Below are positions 17,127 to 25,833 of a stretch of DNA of 64,000 bases, in pieces. Source of the DNA: Parabacteroides massiliensis (lineage in GTDB: Bacteria > Bacteroidota > Bacteroidia > Bacteroidales > Tannerellaceae); NCBI RefSeq assembly GCF_900155425.1, contig NZ_LT700190.1, forward strand, positions 789,386 to 853,385, read 5' to 3'. How positions within the stretch are numbered: position 1 is the first letter of the stretch; each line of letters starts with the position of its first letter. The translations under genes were made by a program, and so were the position numbers. The notes below the pieces were generated by a model. It was not told the origin of the DNA. It ran no database searches and saw only the letters and a program-made list of their open reading frames with translations.

Positions 17127-19498
17127 ATATGAGACAAAAGTATGTTATAGAATCTATGTGGTTCCTGATGTTTGCGTGTGTTTTCTTCATCTCCTGTGTG
17201 AGAGAAGGCGAGACGGTTCGGCAAGAGGAGCTTTGCCAATATGTGGAGCCTCGGATCGGTACGGCACATTGCCGTTGGTTTCATTTTACACCGGGAGCGA
17301 TGCCTTTCGGAATGGCCAAGCCGGCTCCTTCAACCAACGGGCATATCGGGAATAAATCCGGTTGGGAGGCTACGGGGTATGATTATCGGGATCAATCCAT
17401 CGAGGGTTTTCCTTGTTTGCATGAGTTCCAGATCGGGGGAATTGTACTGATGCCTGCAAAAGGTTTGTTGAAAACAGTGCCCGGAGCGGTAGACGACTCG
17501 ACAGGCAGAGGGTATCGTTCCCGTTTTGACCGTGCGGATGAGGTCGCTACTGCCGGCTATTATTCCGTTTTCTTAAAAGATCATTCGATTCGTGCGGAAC
17601 TGACAGCCACTCCTCGTGTCGCTATTCAGCGTTATACGTTTCCTGCGGGAGAGGATAGCCGTATCTTGTTTGACATAGGAAATCGTCAAGGAGAGAGTGG
17701 AGCCGTACGAGATGCGGAAATAGTCCTTACGGAAGACGGGCGTATCGAAGGTTGGGTGATTACCGAACCTGAATATGTAAGGAAATACCAGTCCGGAGCA
17801 TCAGTCCCTTTGTTTTTCTCTGCCGTGTTGGATAAGGAGCCTGTTGGATATGGCGCTTTCAACGGAGAGGATATCCGTCCGGATGGACGGAAAGCGACAG
17901 GGGTGGGAGCCGGGCTTTATTTGACATTTCATACCCAAGACCAAGAGCAGGTTACAGCAAAAGTCGGCCTTTCCTATACATCTGTTGAGAATGCCCGGGT
18001 GAATAGGGAAACAGAGGCCGCTTCCCTTACATTTGATGAGGCAAGGGAGATTTCCCGTCAAACATGGGAAAGTTATTTGGGACGTATCCGGATAGAGACT
18101 CCGGAACGGGAGGATAAAGTGAAATTCTATACCGGTTTGTATCACGCATTATTAGGCCGCGGGTTGGCAAGCGATGTAAATGGCTCTTATCCGAGAAATG
18201 ATGGTTCTGTAGGCCAAATACCTTTGAAAGACGGGAAACCGATACATAACTTGTATAATACCGATGCCGCCTGGGGTGCGCAATGGAATCTGACACAGGT
18301 TTGGGCTTTGGCTTATCCGGAGTATTATTCGGATTATATAAGTAGCCATTTGTTGGTGTATAAAGATGCCGGTTGGCTGGCGGATGGGATTGCCAATAGC
18401 CGTTACGTCTCCGGTGTCGGTACGAATTTGTTAAGTACGGTTATTGCCGGCGCTTATCAGTGTGGCATCCGGGATTTTGATGTGAATGTGGCTTATGAGG
18501 CTTGTTTGAAGAATGAGCTGGATGGAGAGAACCGCCCGTTAGGTGCAGGAAAGGTTGACACCCGTTATTTCGTGGAATATGGTTATGTGCCTCATTTGGA
18601 TAAAGGAGACGGGCCGGATGAGGCTTTTATGTTCTCAGCTTCCCATACATTGGAATATTCTTATAGTGCATGGGCTGTGGCCCAATGGGCGAAACAACTC
18701 GGCAAGATGGATGATTACAATCGTTTGATGTATCTGTCGAAAGGATGGGAACGGATCTATGATCCATCCTGTAATTTTGTCCGTCCTAAAAAGAAGAATG
18801 GCACGTTTATCGAAGATTTCAACCCGATGCAGGTATGGCGCGGGTTTCAGGAAGGTAATGCTTGGCAATATACTTTTTATGTGCCGCATGATGCGAAAGG
18901 ATTGGTTGCCAAAGTCGGTGCGAACGTATTTAACCATCGGTTGGACAGTATCTTTACGGTGTCTCGTAAGTTGATTTTTAGTGGTGGCACGGAAGTTGGA
19001 GCTTTCGCCGGTTTGCAGACCTTGTATAATCATGGGAACCAACCTTGCTTGCATATCTCTTGGATGTTCAACGAGGCAGGTCGTCCTTCCCTTACGCAAA
19101 AGTGGGTGCGGGCGATCTTGAATGAGTTCTATGGTACGGACGGTATACATGGTTATGGCTACGGGCAGGATGAAGATCAAGGTCAACTTGGGGCTTGGTA
19201 CGTGATGTCTTCCTTGGGATTATTTGATATGAAGGGTTTGACGGATCAAGCGCCTTCTTTTGCTTTGGGTAGTCCTTTGTTCGATAAGATTACGATTCAG
19301 CTAAATAGCTGTTATTATGAGGGAAAGGAATTTGTGATCGAGACTCGTAATAATAGTAAGCAAAATGATTATGTGCAATCGATAGACCTAAATGGAAAAA
19401 ACTTGACAGAGACCCGCCTTCCTTTTTCGGAGATTGTCAAGGGTGGACATTTAGTCTTGGAAATGGGAAACCAACCCAAAGATCGATATGAAAACTAA
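17123..19498 (+). CDS. GH92 alpha-mannosidase lipoprotein
   Basis: A 791-residue glycoside hydrolase of family 92, calcium-dependent exo-alpha-mannosidases of N-glycans and mannans. The N-terminus has a lipoprotein signal with lipobox Cys25 (FFISC), so it is predicted to be membrane-anchored, likely periplasmic or surface. Family motifs: VEPRIGTAHCRWFHFTPGAMP-like start, LYHALLGRG, YNTDAAWGAQWNLTQVW, and the catalytic-base region GQDEDQGQLGAWYVMSSLG with D683, E684 and D685. It appears intact, unlike most of its neighbours. Linkage specificity is not readable. Its start overlaps the ROK remnant and its end overlaps the MFS remnant. Confidence 0.93.
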   Translation: MNMRQKYVIESMWFLMFACVFFISCVREGETVRQEELCQYVEPRIGTAHCRWFHFTPGAMPFGMAKPAPSTNGHIGNKSGWEATGYDYRDQSIEGFPCLHEFQIGGIVLMPAKGLLKTVPGAVDDSTGRGYRSRFDRADEVATAGYYSVFLKDHSIRAELTATPRVAIQRYTFPAGEDSRILFDIGNRQGESGAVRDAEIVLTEDGRIEGWVITEPEYVRKYQSGASVPLFFSAVLDKEPVGYGAFNGEDIRPDGRKATGVGAGLYLTFHTQDQEQVTAKVGLSYTSVENARVNRETEAASLTFDEAREISRQTWESYLGRIRIETPEREDKVKFYTGLYHALLGRGLASDVNGSYPRNDGSVGQIPLKDGKPIHNLYNTDAAWGAQWNLTQVWALAYPEYYSDYISSHLLVYKDAGWLADGIANSRYVSGVGTNLLSTVIAGAYQCGIRDFDVNVAYEACLKNELDGENRPLGAGKVDTRYFVEYGYVPHLDKGDGPDEAFMFSASHTLEYSYSAWAVAQWAKQLGKMDDYNRLMYLSKGWERIYDPSCNFVRPKKKNGTFIEDFNPMQVWRGFQEGNAWQYTFYVPHDAKGLVAKVGANVFNHRLDSIFTVSRKLIFSGGTEVGAFAGLQTLYNHGNQPCLHISWMFNEAGRPSLTQKWVRAILNEFYGTDGIHGYGYGQDEDQGQLGAWYVMSSLGLFDMKGLTDQAPSFALGSPLFDKITIQLNSCYYEGKEFVIETRNNSKQNDYVQSIDLNGKNLTETRLPFSEIVKGGHLVLEMGNQPKDRYEN

Positions 19499-19619
19499 AA
19501 ATACGAATTCGGCTGTATTCCCGATTCTTTTCGGCTTTTTCGTGATGGGATTCGTGGATGTTGTTGTTAATCTGTATGTTATACATAGGACTTATATCAA
19601 TAAAAATACGATAAAATGA
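19488..19619 (+). pseudogene. N-terminal remnant of an MFS sugar transporter
   Basis: A 43-codon frame. The first 26 or so residues, with FPILFGFFVMGFVDVV, match the start of FucP-type MFS sugar transporters of Bacteroidetes. After VDVV the sequence is unrelated and stops at TGA 19617-19619, overlapping the next ATG. About 95 percent of the transporter is missing. It starts inside the end of GH92 (11-bp overlap), showing that the transporter was once the next gene of the operon. Confidence 0.7.
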
Positions 19620-19834
19620 AAAAAAGAACTTGTTTGTCGATCGGATTGGCTTTGTTGATAGGTGTATTGCCGATCCATGCGTCTTCGGGGTTGTCGGATA
19701 TCAAAAGCCGTGTATTGCCGGCGGTTTATAAATCGAAAAACGGACTGACCCAAAAGGTCGAGATCTCAGTGAAACATGAAGGGGAACCTTCTACGGTGAC
19801 GATCCGTTTAGGCGAGCAAAGCCGAAAAGAGTAA
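19616..19834 (+). pseudogene. 5' fragment of GH38-like alpha-mannosidase gene (IS-interrupted)
   Basis: A 72-codon frame starting with a signal peptide (MKKRTCLSIGLALLIGVLPIHA) and reading into ...STVTIRLGEQ before entering the IS at about 19820. The remaining codons are IS sequence and end at TAA 19832-19834. Codons AAG AAA CTG GCG TCG GGA at 21480 onward continue the protein (KKLASGDN) in the same frame if the IS is removed, so the gene was intact before the insertion. The signal peptide stays with this piece, and the catalytic domain with the other. Confidence 0.85.
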
Positions 19835-19875
19835 AGCCAAGCCTTTGTCTTGATTGAAATCAGAGTGGAACACAG

Positions 19876-19908
19876 AACGTTTCCGCCGCCTATGGCGGCA
19901 GAAACGTT
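19876..19908 (+). repeat. 15-bp hairpin in the IS left end
   Basis: AACGTTTCCGCCGCC (19876-19890) pairs with GGCGGCAGAAACGTT (19894-19908) with one mismatch and a TAT loop. It ends 7 bp before the IS promoter. It may protect the transposase from outside transcription, or act in recognition of the left end. Confidence 0.7.
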
Positions 19909-19914
19909 TTTAGT

Positions 19915-19922
19915 TACCTTTG
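19915..19922 (+). promoter_or_regulatory. IS internal promoter -7 element TACCTTTG
   Basis: Exact TAnnTTTG match inside the IS left end. It predicts a transcript starting near 19929 with a leader of about 165 nt before the transposase ATG at 20094. No -33 TTTG is present at the usual distance in this integrated form; in a circular form the joined right end could not easily supply it either, being more than 90 bp away. Confidence 0.55.
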
Positions 19923-19928
19923 CTGTAG

Positions 19929-20093
19929 GCATAAGAAGCAAGCCGTTTTTTTCTTGGGTTTTCAATCCCACAAAAGAGTATGGCTCCTTGTCCTGCGAAT
20001 CGAAGATTGGTCGTCAGAGGCCGTATAGAAGAATGCTCATCGACAGGACATGGCTTATGCCATTTATCCATCAACAAGAGTAACGATATTACC
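19929..20093 (+). ncRNA. Candidate IS110 bridge RNA (transposase leader)
   Basis: In IS110-group elements a structured RNA from the left non-coding end pairs with target and donor DNA and guides the recombinase. This leader is the right size (about 165 nt) and place. It shows paired segments: TGGG/CCCA around 19953-19969, TGTCCTG (19988-19994) with CAGGACA (20044-20050) enclosing a loop of about 50 nt, and ATGGC/GCCAT at 20050-20062. The enclosed loop contains ATAGAAGAA at 20025-20033, identical to 21476-21484 across the right IS/target junction. Role inferred from family knowledge; no folding was computed. Confidence 0.55.
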
Positions 20094-21479
20094 ATGGCAA
20101 AGAAAGCAAAAAAAGTCAAGAGCGCCAAAGGTGCGGAACTTCGGATAGTCAATCCCGATGCGGCTGGGATAGACATCGCGGACGGTATCATGCAGGTCTG
20201 CATCCCTGCTGACCGCTCCAAGGACAACAACCGTGCGTTCGGAGCATATACATCCGACCTGCATGCCATCTCGGCATGGCTTAGGGAATGTGGCATAAAG
20301 ACAGTCGCAATGGAATCCACCGGGGTGTACTGGATACCGCTGTTCTGTCGTCTTCAGGAGGACGGGCTGGATGTCGTATTGACCAACGCAAGGGATGTGA
20401 AGAACATAACGGAGAGGAAAACCGACGAGTCGGATGCCGAATGGCTGATGTTGCTGCACCAGTACGGGTTGCTCAAGGCAAGTTTCCAACCGCACAACGA
20501 CGCCAAACGGATGAGGACACTTACCCGTCATCGTGACACCCTCTCCCGTGAAGCCTCAAGCATGGTCCTGCGTATGCAGAAAGCCATGCAGCAGATGAAT
20601 ATAAAACTTACGCTTGTCCTGTCTGACATCACGGGAAAATCCGGCATACGTATCATCGAGGCCATTCTTGCAGGTGAACGTGACCCCAAGAAACTTGCGG
20701 AATTGGCTGACATCCAGTGCAAAACCCCGAAAGAGGAAATAGCCAAGGCACTTGAGGGCAACTGGGAAGAAGACCTCATGTTTGTCCTCAGACAAAACTA
20801 TGATACTTTCAAACATTATTGTACCCAACTTGGCGAGTGCGATGCAGAACTGGAGAAACTCATGGAAAACTACCGTGCGGAGGTTGCCAAAGTGGAAGAT
20901 ACTTCATATAGCCCGGCAAAAAAACGCCGCGATTATAAAAAGACCAGGCATACCGTGAGCTTCGACGTGGAAAGGAAAGCATACGAAATGTGGGGAGTGA
21001 ACGTTTTTGAGATACCGGGCATAAGCCACCTGACCGCACTTGAACTGATGAGTGAACTGGGGCACGACTTTACCCGGAAGTTCCCGTCTTCCAAACAGTT
21101 CTGCTGTTGGTGCAACATCTCACCGAACACCAAGATATCAGGAGGAAAAAGAATATCAAGCCACGTGCCACACCGTCGGAACAATGTCGGGTTGATTTTT
21201 AGAAGTATCGCTTCTTCGCTCGCCAATGCGAAGAACCAATTGGGGAACTTCTACCGCAGAATACGTTCACGGGCCGGAGGTAAAGCCGCAGTCATTGCCA
21301 CTGCCCACAAGGTAGCCGAGATATTCTTTGCCATGGTTGCAAACCAAACAACTTATAATCCGGAAAGAGTAGGTATAGACGAGAAAGTATTACTCGAAAA
21401 ACGGATTACAAGATACAAACGTGAATTAGAACGAATTACAGGCACACATATAGAAATTGGCAATGCATGTGTTCCATAG
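20094..21479 (+). CDS. IS110-family transposase
   Basis: A 461-residue recombinase when started at ATG 20094 (MAKKAKKVKSAKG); the frame is open to 19980, but that part is the leader RNA. The N-terminal DEDD/RuvC-like domain shows GIDIADG, AMESTGVYW and KTDESDAEWL. A coiled region follows, and the C-terminal Transposase_20 domain has EIPGISHLTALELMSELG and FCCWCNISPNTKISGGKR, which should hold the catalytic Ser. It looks complete, so the element may still be mobile. It inserted in the same orientation as the GH38 gene. Confidence 0.93.
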   Translation: MAKKAKKVKSAKGAELRIVNPDAAGIDIADGIMQVCIPADRSKDNNRAFGAYTSDLHAISAWLRECGIKTVAMESTGVYWIPLFCRLQEDGLDVVLTNARDVKNITERKTDESDAEWLMLLHQYGLLKASFQPHNDAKRMRTLTRHRDTLSREASSMVLRMQKAMQQMNIKLTLVLSDITGKSGIRIIEAILAGERDPKKLAELADIQCKTPKEEIAKALEGNWEEDLMFVLRQNYDTFKHYCTQLGECDAELEKLMENYRAEVAKVEDTSYSPAKKRRDYKKTRHTVSFDVERKAYEMWGVNVFEIPGISHLTALELMSELGHDFTRKFPSSKQFCCWCNISPNTKISGGKRISSHVPHRRNNVGLIFRSIASSLANAKNQLGNFYRRIRSRAGGKAAVIATAHKVAEIFFAMVANQTTYNPERVGIDEKVLLEKRITRYKRELERITGTHIEIGNACVP

Positions 21480-24155
21480 AAGAAACTGGCGTCGGGAGAT
21501 AATGTGTTTTTGATGGAGATACCGGAAGTTTCCGTTACAGGCCAATTACCATTGACGTTGGTCTGTGGAAAAGAGAAAGAGGAAACTACGGTTATTGTAA
21601 AACCTGTTCGCCATTGGCAGATGAATATGGTACAACACACGCATACCGATATCGGTTATACCCGTTCACAAATGGAAATCTTGGCAGAACATTTGCGATA
21701 TATCGATTATGCATTGGATTATTGTGACGCGACGGATCAATATCCAGATTTCGCTAAATTCCGTTGGACTTGCGAAATCGCTTGGGCGGTTAGCGAATAT
21801 TTGAAATGCCGTCCGGCGGAACAGGTCGCCCGCCTGAAACAGCGAGTAAAAGAAGGTCGTATCGAATTAGCTGCGATGTATTTGAATTTTGACGAATTGC
21901 CGGATGAACAAACGCTTGCCGCTTCTCTTTATCCGATCAGGCAATTCCGCGAAAACGGGATGCGTGCCGAGGTCGCAATGCAAGACGACGTGAATGGTAT
22001 CGGCTGGTGTTTCAGTGAGTATTTCGCGGATGCCGGCGTGAAATATGTGAACATGGGGACCCATGGCCACCGGGCTTTGATCTGCTTTGACAAACCTACC
22101 GTATTCTGGTGGGAATCTCCTTCAGGAAAGAAGGTCCTGACCTATCGCGCCGAACATTATAACCAAGGAAATTTCTTTGGTATCCATACGGATGATTTTG
22201 AACGGTTCGAACAACGAGTATTAACGTATCTGGATCAAATGGAAGCAAAAAACTATCCGTATGATATATTGGTAGCTCAACATTCGGGCTATTTTACGGA
22301 TAATGCGCCTCCATCCACGAAAAGTTGTGAGATGTTGCAAAGATGGAATGAGAAATATGAATGGCCAAAATTGCGCACAGCGGTAGCCAGCGAATTCTTT
22401 AAAACGGTCGAGAACCGATATGCGGACCGGATCGAGACGATTCGTGGCGCTTGGCCGGATTGGTGGACAGACGGTTTCGCTTCTGGCGCTCGTGAAGCCG
22501 CCATATCTCGTATAACTCATTCGGATGTCATAGCGAACCAGGTCGGGTTGTCATTCGCTAAAATCTTAGGCGCCCAATTACCGGCGGACATCAATGATCG
22601 TATTTATGACATCAACAAAGCACTTTTATTCTATGATGAGCATACTTTCGGGCATAGTGAGAGCGTGCGTAACGCTTATGGGCTGGAAACTTGGGAACAA
22701 CGTTCCTTGAAACAATCGTATGCGTGGGAGGCCTATCGCCATTCCGGTTTGCTGGGAGAGGTCGCTATGGGCATATTACAATCGTTCATACCCAAAAGCC
22801 ATATTCCGTCTATTGCTGTGTTTAATACGCTAAACTGGAACTATAGTGGTATAGCTAAAGCCTATGTGGATCATCAGATTTTGCCCGATGATCGAGCTTT
22901 TGAGATTGTGGATGTGGCAGGTAATGTAATTCCCGCTCAAGCAGGCGAAAACCGTTCGGATGGGACTTATTGGTATTTCTACGTGAAGGATGTCCCGGCT
23001 TTGGGATATGCGCAGTATTATATAAAGAAAAAGGATATGCCACGCCCGCAAAAGCAGGAGGCTGCGGATTTGAAGGATACACATGTGGAGAATCCTTGGT
23101 ATGCCATCGACTTCAATCCCCGTAAAGGTACGATTCGTAAATTGTATGATAAGGATTTGAACAAGCAATTGGTTACACCGGATGCGGAATGGGAGATGGG
23201 AGAGTTTATTTATGAGATTATCGATAGCCGTCATCCGATGGAGCAATATCGTGCTCCCCAATTTCTCCGTCGTCGTCCGGGAAAGATGCGTTTCGAAAAA
23301 TATGAGAAAGGGGATATTTGGGACACCTATCGGTTCCGGGGAGAAACGGAAGCGGGACGTGAACCGGATAATTTGATGGTGGAATTCCGGGTGTTTAACG
23401 TGACAAAAAAAATAGAAGTGGTTTACCGCTTGCGTAAAAAGGCGGTGACAGATCCGGAAGCGGTCTATATCGCATTCCCGTTCGAAATTGAAGATGGAAA
23501 AATACATTTGGATGTGCCCGGCGGGTCGATTGAAGCGGGCGTAGACCAAATTCCGGGTTCCTCTAACGATTGGTACACGGTGCAGAATTTTGTTACAGCT
23601 CGTAATGCAGAGTCGCAAGTCGTGATGGGGAGTCAAGAAATACCATTAATGCAATTTGGTGCAATCAATACGGGACGCTATAAGGCAGGTGCTGTTCCTC
23701 AGTCTACAAATATGTATTCATGGCCGATGAACAACTACTGGGTAACCAATTTTAATGCAGACCAGATGGGAGAGATGCAATGGAGCTACTTTATCAATTC
23801 TTCAAAAGACAACTCTATTGAGTATGCAACTAAGTTTGCTTGGGAAAACCGGATTCCGTTTTTGACTCGTGTTTTGCCTGGCGGTGATAAAAAAACGGAA
23901 CCTCTTCGACCTGCTTCCATTTTCAAGATCGTACCGGAAAATCTGTTATTGATAAACATGCGGCCGGTGGAAGGAGAGAATGCCGTTATGCTTCAGTTGC
24001 GCGAGATAGGCGGGAAACCTGCTGTTTTCTCTGTAGAATCGGATAAAATCAACTTTGTAAAAACTACGGTTTGTGATGTCGTAGGAGACCCGGTTCCGGG
24101 AAATCCATTAAGTTTCGCTCCGTGGGAAAATAAGTTTATAAAATTATCTTGGTAA
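21480..24155 (+). pseudogene. 3' fragment of GH38-like alpha-mannosidase gene (IS-interrupted)
   Basis: About 891 codons, continuing KKLASGDNVFLMEIPEV after the IS. The GH38-type catalytic domain has the metal-binding HTHTDIGYT, the EIAWAVSEYL and DDVNGIGW segments, and a large beta-sandwich C-terminal half ending FAPWENKFIKLSW. No frameshift is visible in it. Without its signal peptide it would remain cytosolic even if translated from GTG 21504 or a later ATG, so it is probably non-functional in its original exported role. Family assignment to GH38 is by the zinc motif and context with GH92 and phosphomannose isomerase. Confidence 0.85.
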
Positions 24156-24299
24156 ACAAAGGGGCTGTAGTTTCGTATCCCCCTTTTCTGATTACACTAC
24201 CAAAGATCACTTATTGTATAATATTGTTTATTTAACAAAGAAGCGTATCTTTTGTCAATTGTATTAAATCCAGGCTTTTCTCCTTAAAAAAAGGCCTTC

Positions 24300-24429
24300 T
24301 TGCCGTGAGGTGCACTGTTTTTTTTCATGAAGACGGTCTTCATTGCCTTGACGACCGTCTTCATACATGATGATCTCGGCATCTCACGGCAACGACGACC
24401 GTCTTCATCTCAACGACGACCGTCTTCAT
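24300..24429. repeat. Cluster of GACGACCGTCTTCAT repeats
   Basis: Three direct copies at 24350-24364, 24394-24408 and 24415-24429, and an inverted partial copy ATGAAGACGGTC at 24327-24338. TTGCCGTGAG (24300-24309) and CTCACGGCAA (24383-24392) form a further inverted pair around the first copies. Spacing is irregular (29 and 6 bp), so it is not a CRISPR array. Confidence 0.8.
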
Positions 24430-24726
24430 GGCCGTAAAGGCCGGAATCCCTTTTCAAATATCCAAAGCCGCCACCAATCTTTTTTACTACAGACAAATCT
24501 CAGGAGGTTAAGCTTTTCCAAAATGCAAGCGTTTATCCCTTTTCTATCTCTCTCTAAACAATATATTTTCATTTCCTGCCGGTCTCATATATCCGTTTAT
24601 CAGCAAAACAGAAAAAACAGTATCAAAATATCAAACTAAAATACTCTGATATTTTGATTGAAAGAGAAAAAGCAGGAAACAGGGGTTATTGTTCAGATTT
24701 ATTACATCAAACCATTATTTGATTTA

Positions 24727-24912
24727 TTATATTCCTAATTCCTTTTTTAGCCACACTTCCATTACCGGATCGGGAATGACAACTTGTCGTTTCTCGATCT
24801 CTATAAGTCCCTTTTTGACTAATGCTCTTTTCATATATGGAATATTATTATTACTAACAATGTTATTACTAATAAAGTTATTATAGCCACAGACTTTCTT
24901 TAACCTGCATGA
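24727..24912 (-). pseudogene. C-terminal remnant of an AAA-type ATPase gene
   Basis: On the minus strand a frame without a start reads ...NNIPYMKRALVKKGLIEIE, then PDPVMEVWLKKELGI and stop. This is the winged-helix and tail typical of the mobile-type ATPases common in Bacteroidales, which end in a DPVxxxWL segment. About 60 codons remain; an ATG at 24834 would give only 35 residues. The rest of the gene is absent upstream, where composition is AT-rich and the frame is closed by TAA. Confidence 0.5.
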
Positions 24913-24960
24913 TTATTATAACCTGAAAAGAGGAACAGATGCAAGGGTACGAAACTACAG

Positions 24961-25319
24961 TTTGACAATATCCCCTCCCGAAATGGAGATATTGAGCAAA
25001 CGTGTGATTATTAGTGATATATCAAAAATGAAGTTTCTTAAAAAATATTACCCTTGCGTGTAATTTGAATAATATGGGGTATAAAACCGAATTAGATGCG
25101 GTAGTAGTTTCGATTTGAACCAATCGCTTTTTCATTGATTTTTACAATAAGGGGGGATATATCCTGTGTATGTTTAAGTGAGAAGTACTTTTTTAGAATT
25201 ATGTTGATTTCAAGAATGAAATGGAAAAATGAAGTGAAAAAACTTTTTTCATAACAATTTGAAGAATAATTACAATGTGAACAAAAAATAGTGTATATTT
25301 GATTTAAATTCGGGCGATC
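24961..25319. other. AT-rich intergenic region before the NfeD-like gene
   Basis: No gene is supported. The last 30 bp contain the promoter -7 element of the NfeD/flotillin operon. The rest shows no repeat or structure I can support. Confidence 0.5.
25294..25301 (+). promoter_or_regulatory. NfeD/flotillin operon -7 element TATATTTG
   Basis: TAnnTTTG match 19 bp before the ATG at 25320; no clear -33 element. Confidence 0.5.
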
Positions 25320-25814
25320 ATGACAAGCACAATTTTCCTTACAGTGGCCATTGTTGCCACAGCGATTTTTCTGGTTCAGTTTATTGTTTCCATCTTTTTT
25401 GGAGATATTGATACGGATGTCGATATGGATACTGATCTCGGCAGTGTAATCTCTTTTAAGGGGTTGACACACTTTTGCATCGGTATGGGGTGGTATATGT
25501 ATATCTCGCAGGGAACGGATATCTCGTCTTATGTGGTCGGCATTCTGGTCGGACTTGTCTTCGTGCTTGTCCTTTGGTTCTTGTATAAGAAAGCCTGGCA
25601 ATTGCAGAATGAGAACAGGCCGGAGAAACCGGAGGCATTGTTGGGGCGTGAGTGCACGATCTATACGCAAAACGGGGATCGCTATGTCGTGCAGATTGCT
25701 GTCAACGGAGCCTTGCGCGAGATGGATGTCCGTTCGCTTGAGGGTCGGAAATACCGGACCGGCGACAGGGCTGTGATCGTTAGGTTTGAATCGGGAATTA
25801 TGTATATTCAATAA
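25320..25814 (+). CDS. NfeD-like membrane protein
   Basis: A 164-residue protein with two to three N-terminal membrane helices (residues about 4-27, 45-63 and 70-90), an acidic DIDTDVDMDTD loop between the first two, and a soluble C-terminal beta-barrel of the OB type (LLGRECTIYTQNG, then GDRAVIVRFESGIMYIQ). NfeD-like proteins accompany flotillins in membrane microdomains, and the next gene is a flotillin 19 bp downstream. No serine protease domain is present, so this is the short NfeD form. Confidence 0.8.
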   Translation: MTSTIFLTVAIVATAIFLVQFIVSIFFGDIDTDVDMDTDLGSVISFKGLTHFCIGMGWYMYISQGTDISSYVVGILVGLVFVLVLWFLYKKAWQLQNENRPEKPEALLGRECTIYTQNGDRYVVQIAVNGALREMDVRSLEGRKYRTGDRAVIVRFESGIMYIQ

Positions 25815-25833
25815 TAACAAATCTATTAAAATT

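Larger units (their letters stand above)
19820..21479 (+). mobile_element. IS110-family insertion sequence, about 1.66 kb
   Basis: The element has a long left non-coding end (about 270 bp), a single DEDD transposase gene and almost no right non-coding end (the transposase stop TAG is the last codon). It has no terminal inverted repeats, typical of the IS110 group. Removing 19820-21479 restores the GH38 frame exactly, implying a clean insertion without target duplication. Alternatively the element is 19817-21477 flanked by a duplicated AG core dinucleotide, which also restores frame with one residue fewer. The two readings cannot be separated without an empty-site sequence. Confidence 0.88.
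24165..24960. repeat. Stretch bounded by a 16-bp inverted repeat
   Basis: CTGTAGTTTCGTATCCC (24165-24181) and GGGTACGAAACTACAG (24945-24960) are inverted copies with a single base difference, about 800 bp apart. The interval holds direct repeats and an ATPase gene remnant but no intact gene. It looks like the ends of a decayed mobile element; no transposase is visible. Confidence 0.5.

Noticed and set aside
19980-20093. N-terminal extension of the transposase by 38 residues
   Set aside because: The extension has no similarity to IS110 transposases, is rich in odd Arg/Cys content, and overlaps the structured leader; ATG 20094 begins a normal N-terminus.
24327-24429. Possible CRISPR array from the GACGACCGTCTTCAT repeats
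   Set aside because: Repeats are only 15 bp, spacers are 29 and 6 bp, one copy is inverted, and no cas gene is near.
24367-24639. 90-residue plus-strand frame over the repeat cluster
   Set aside because: Its N-terminal repeats (NDDRLH) are simply the DNA repeats translated; no other support.
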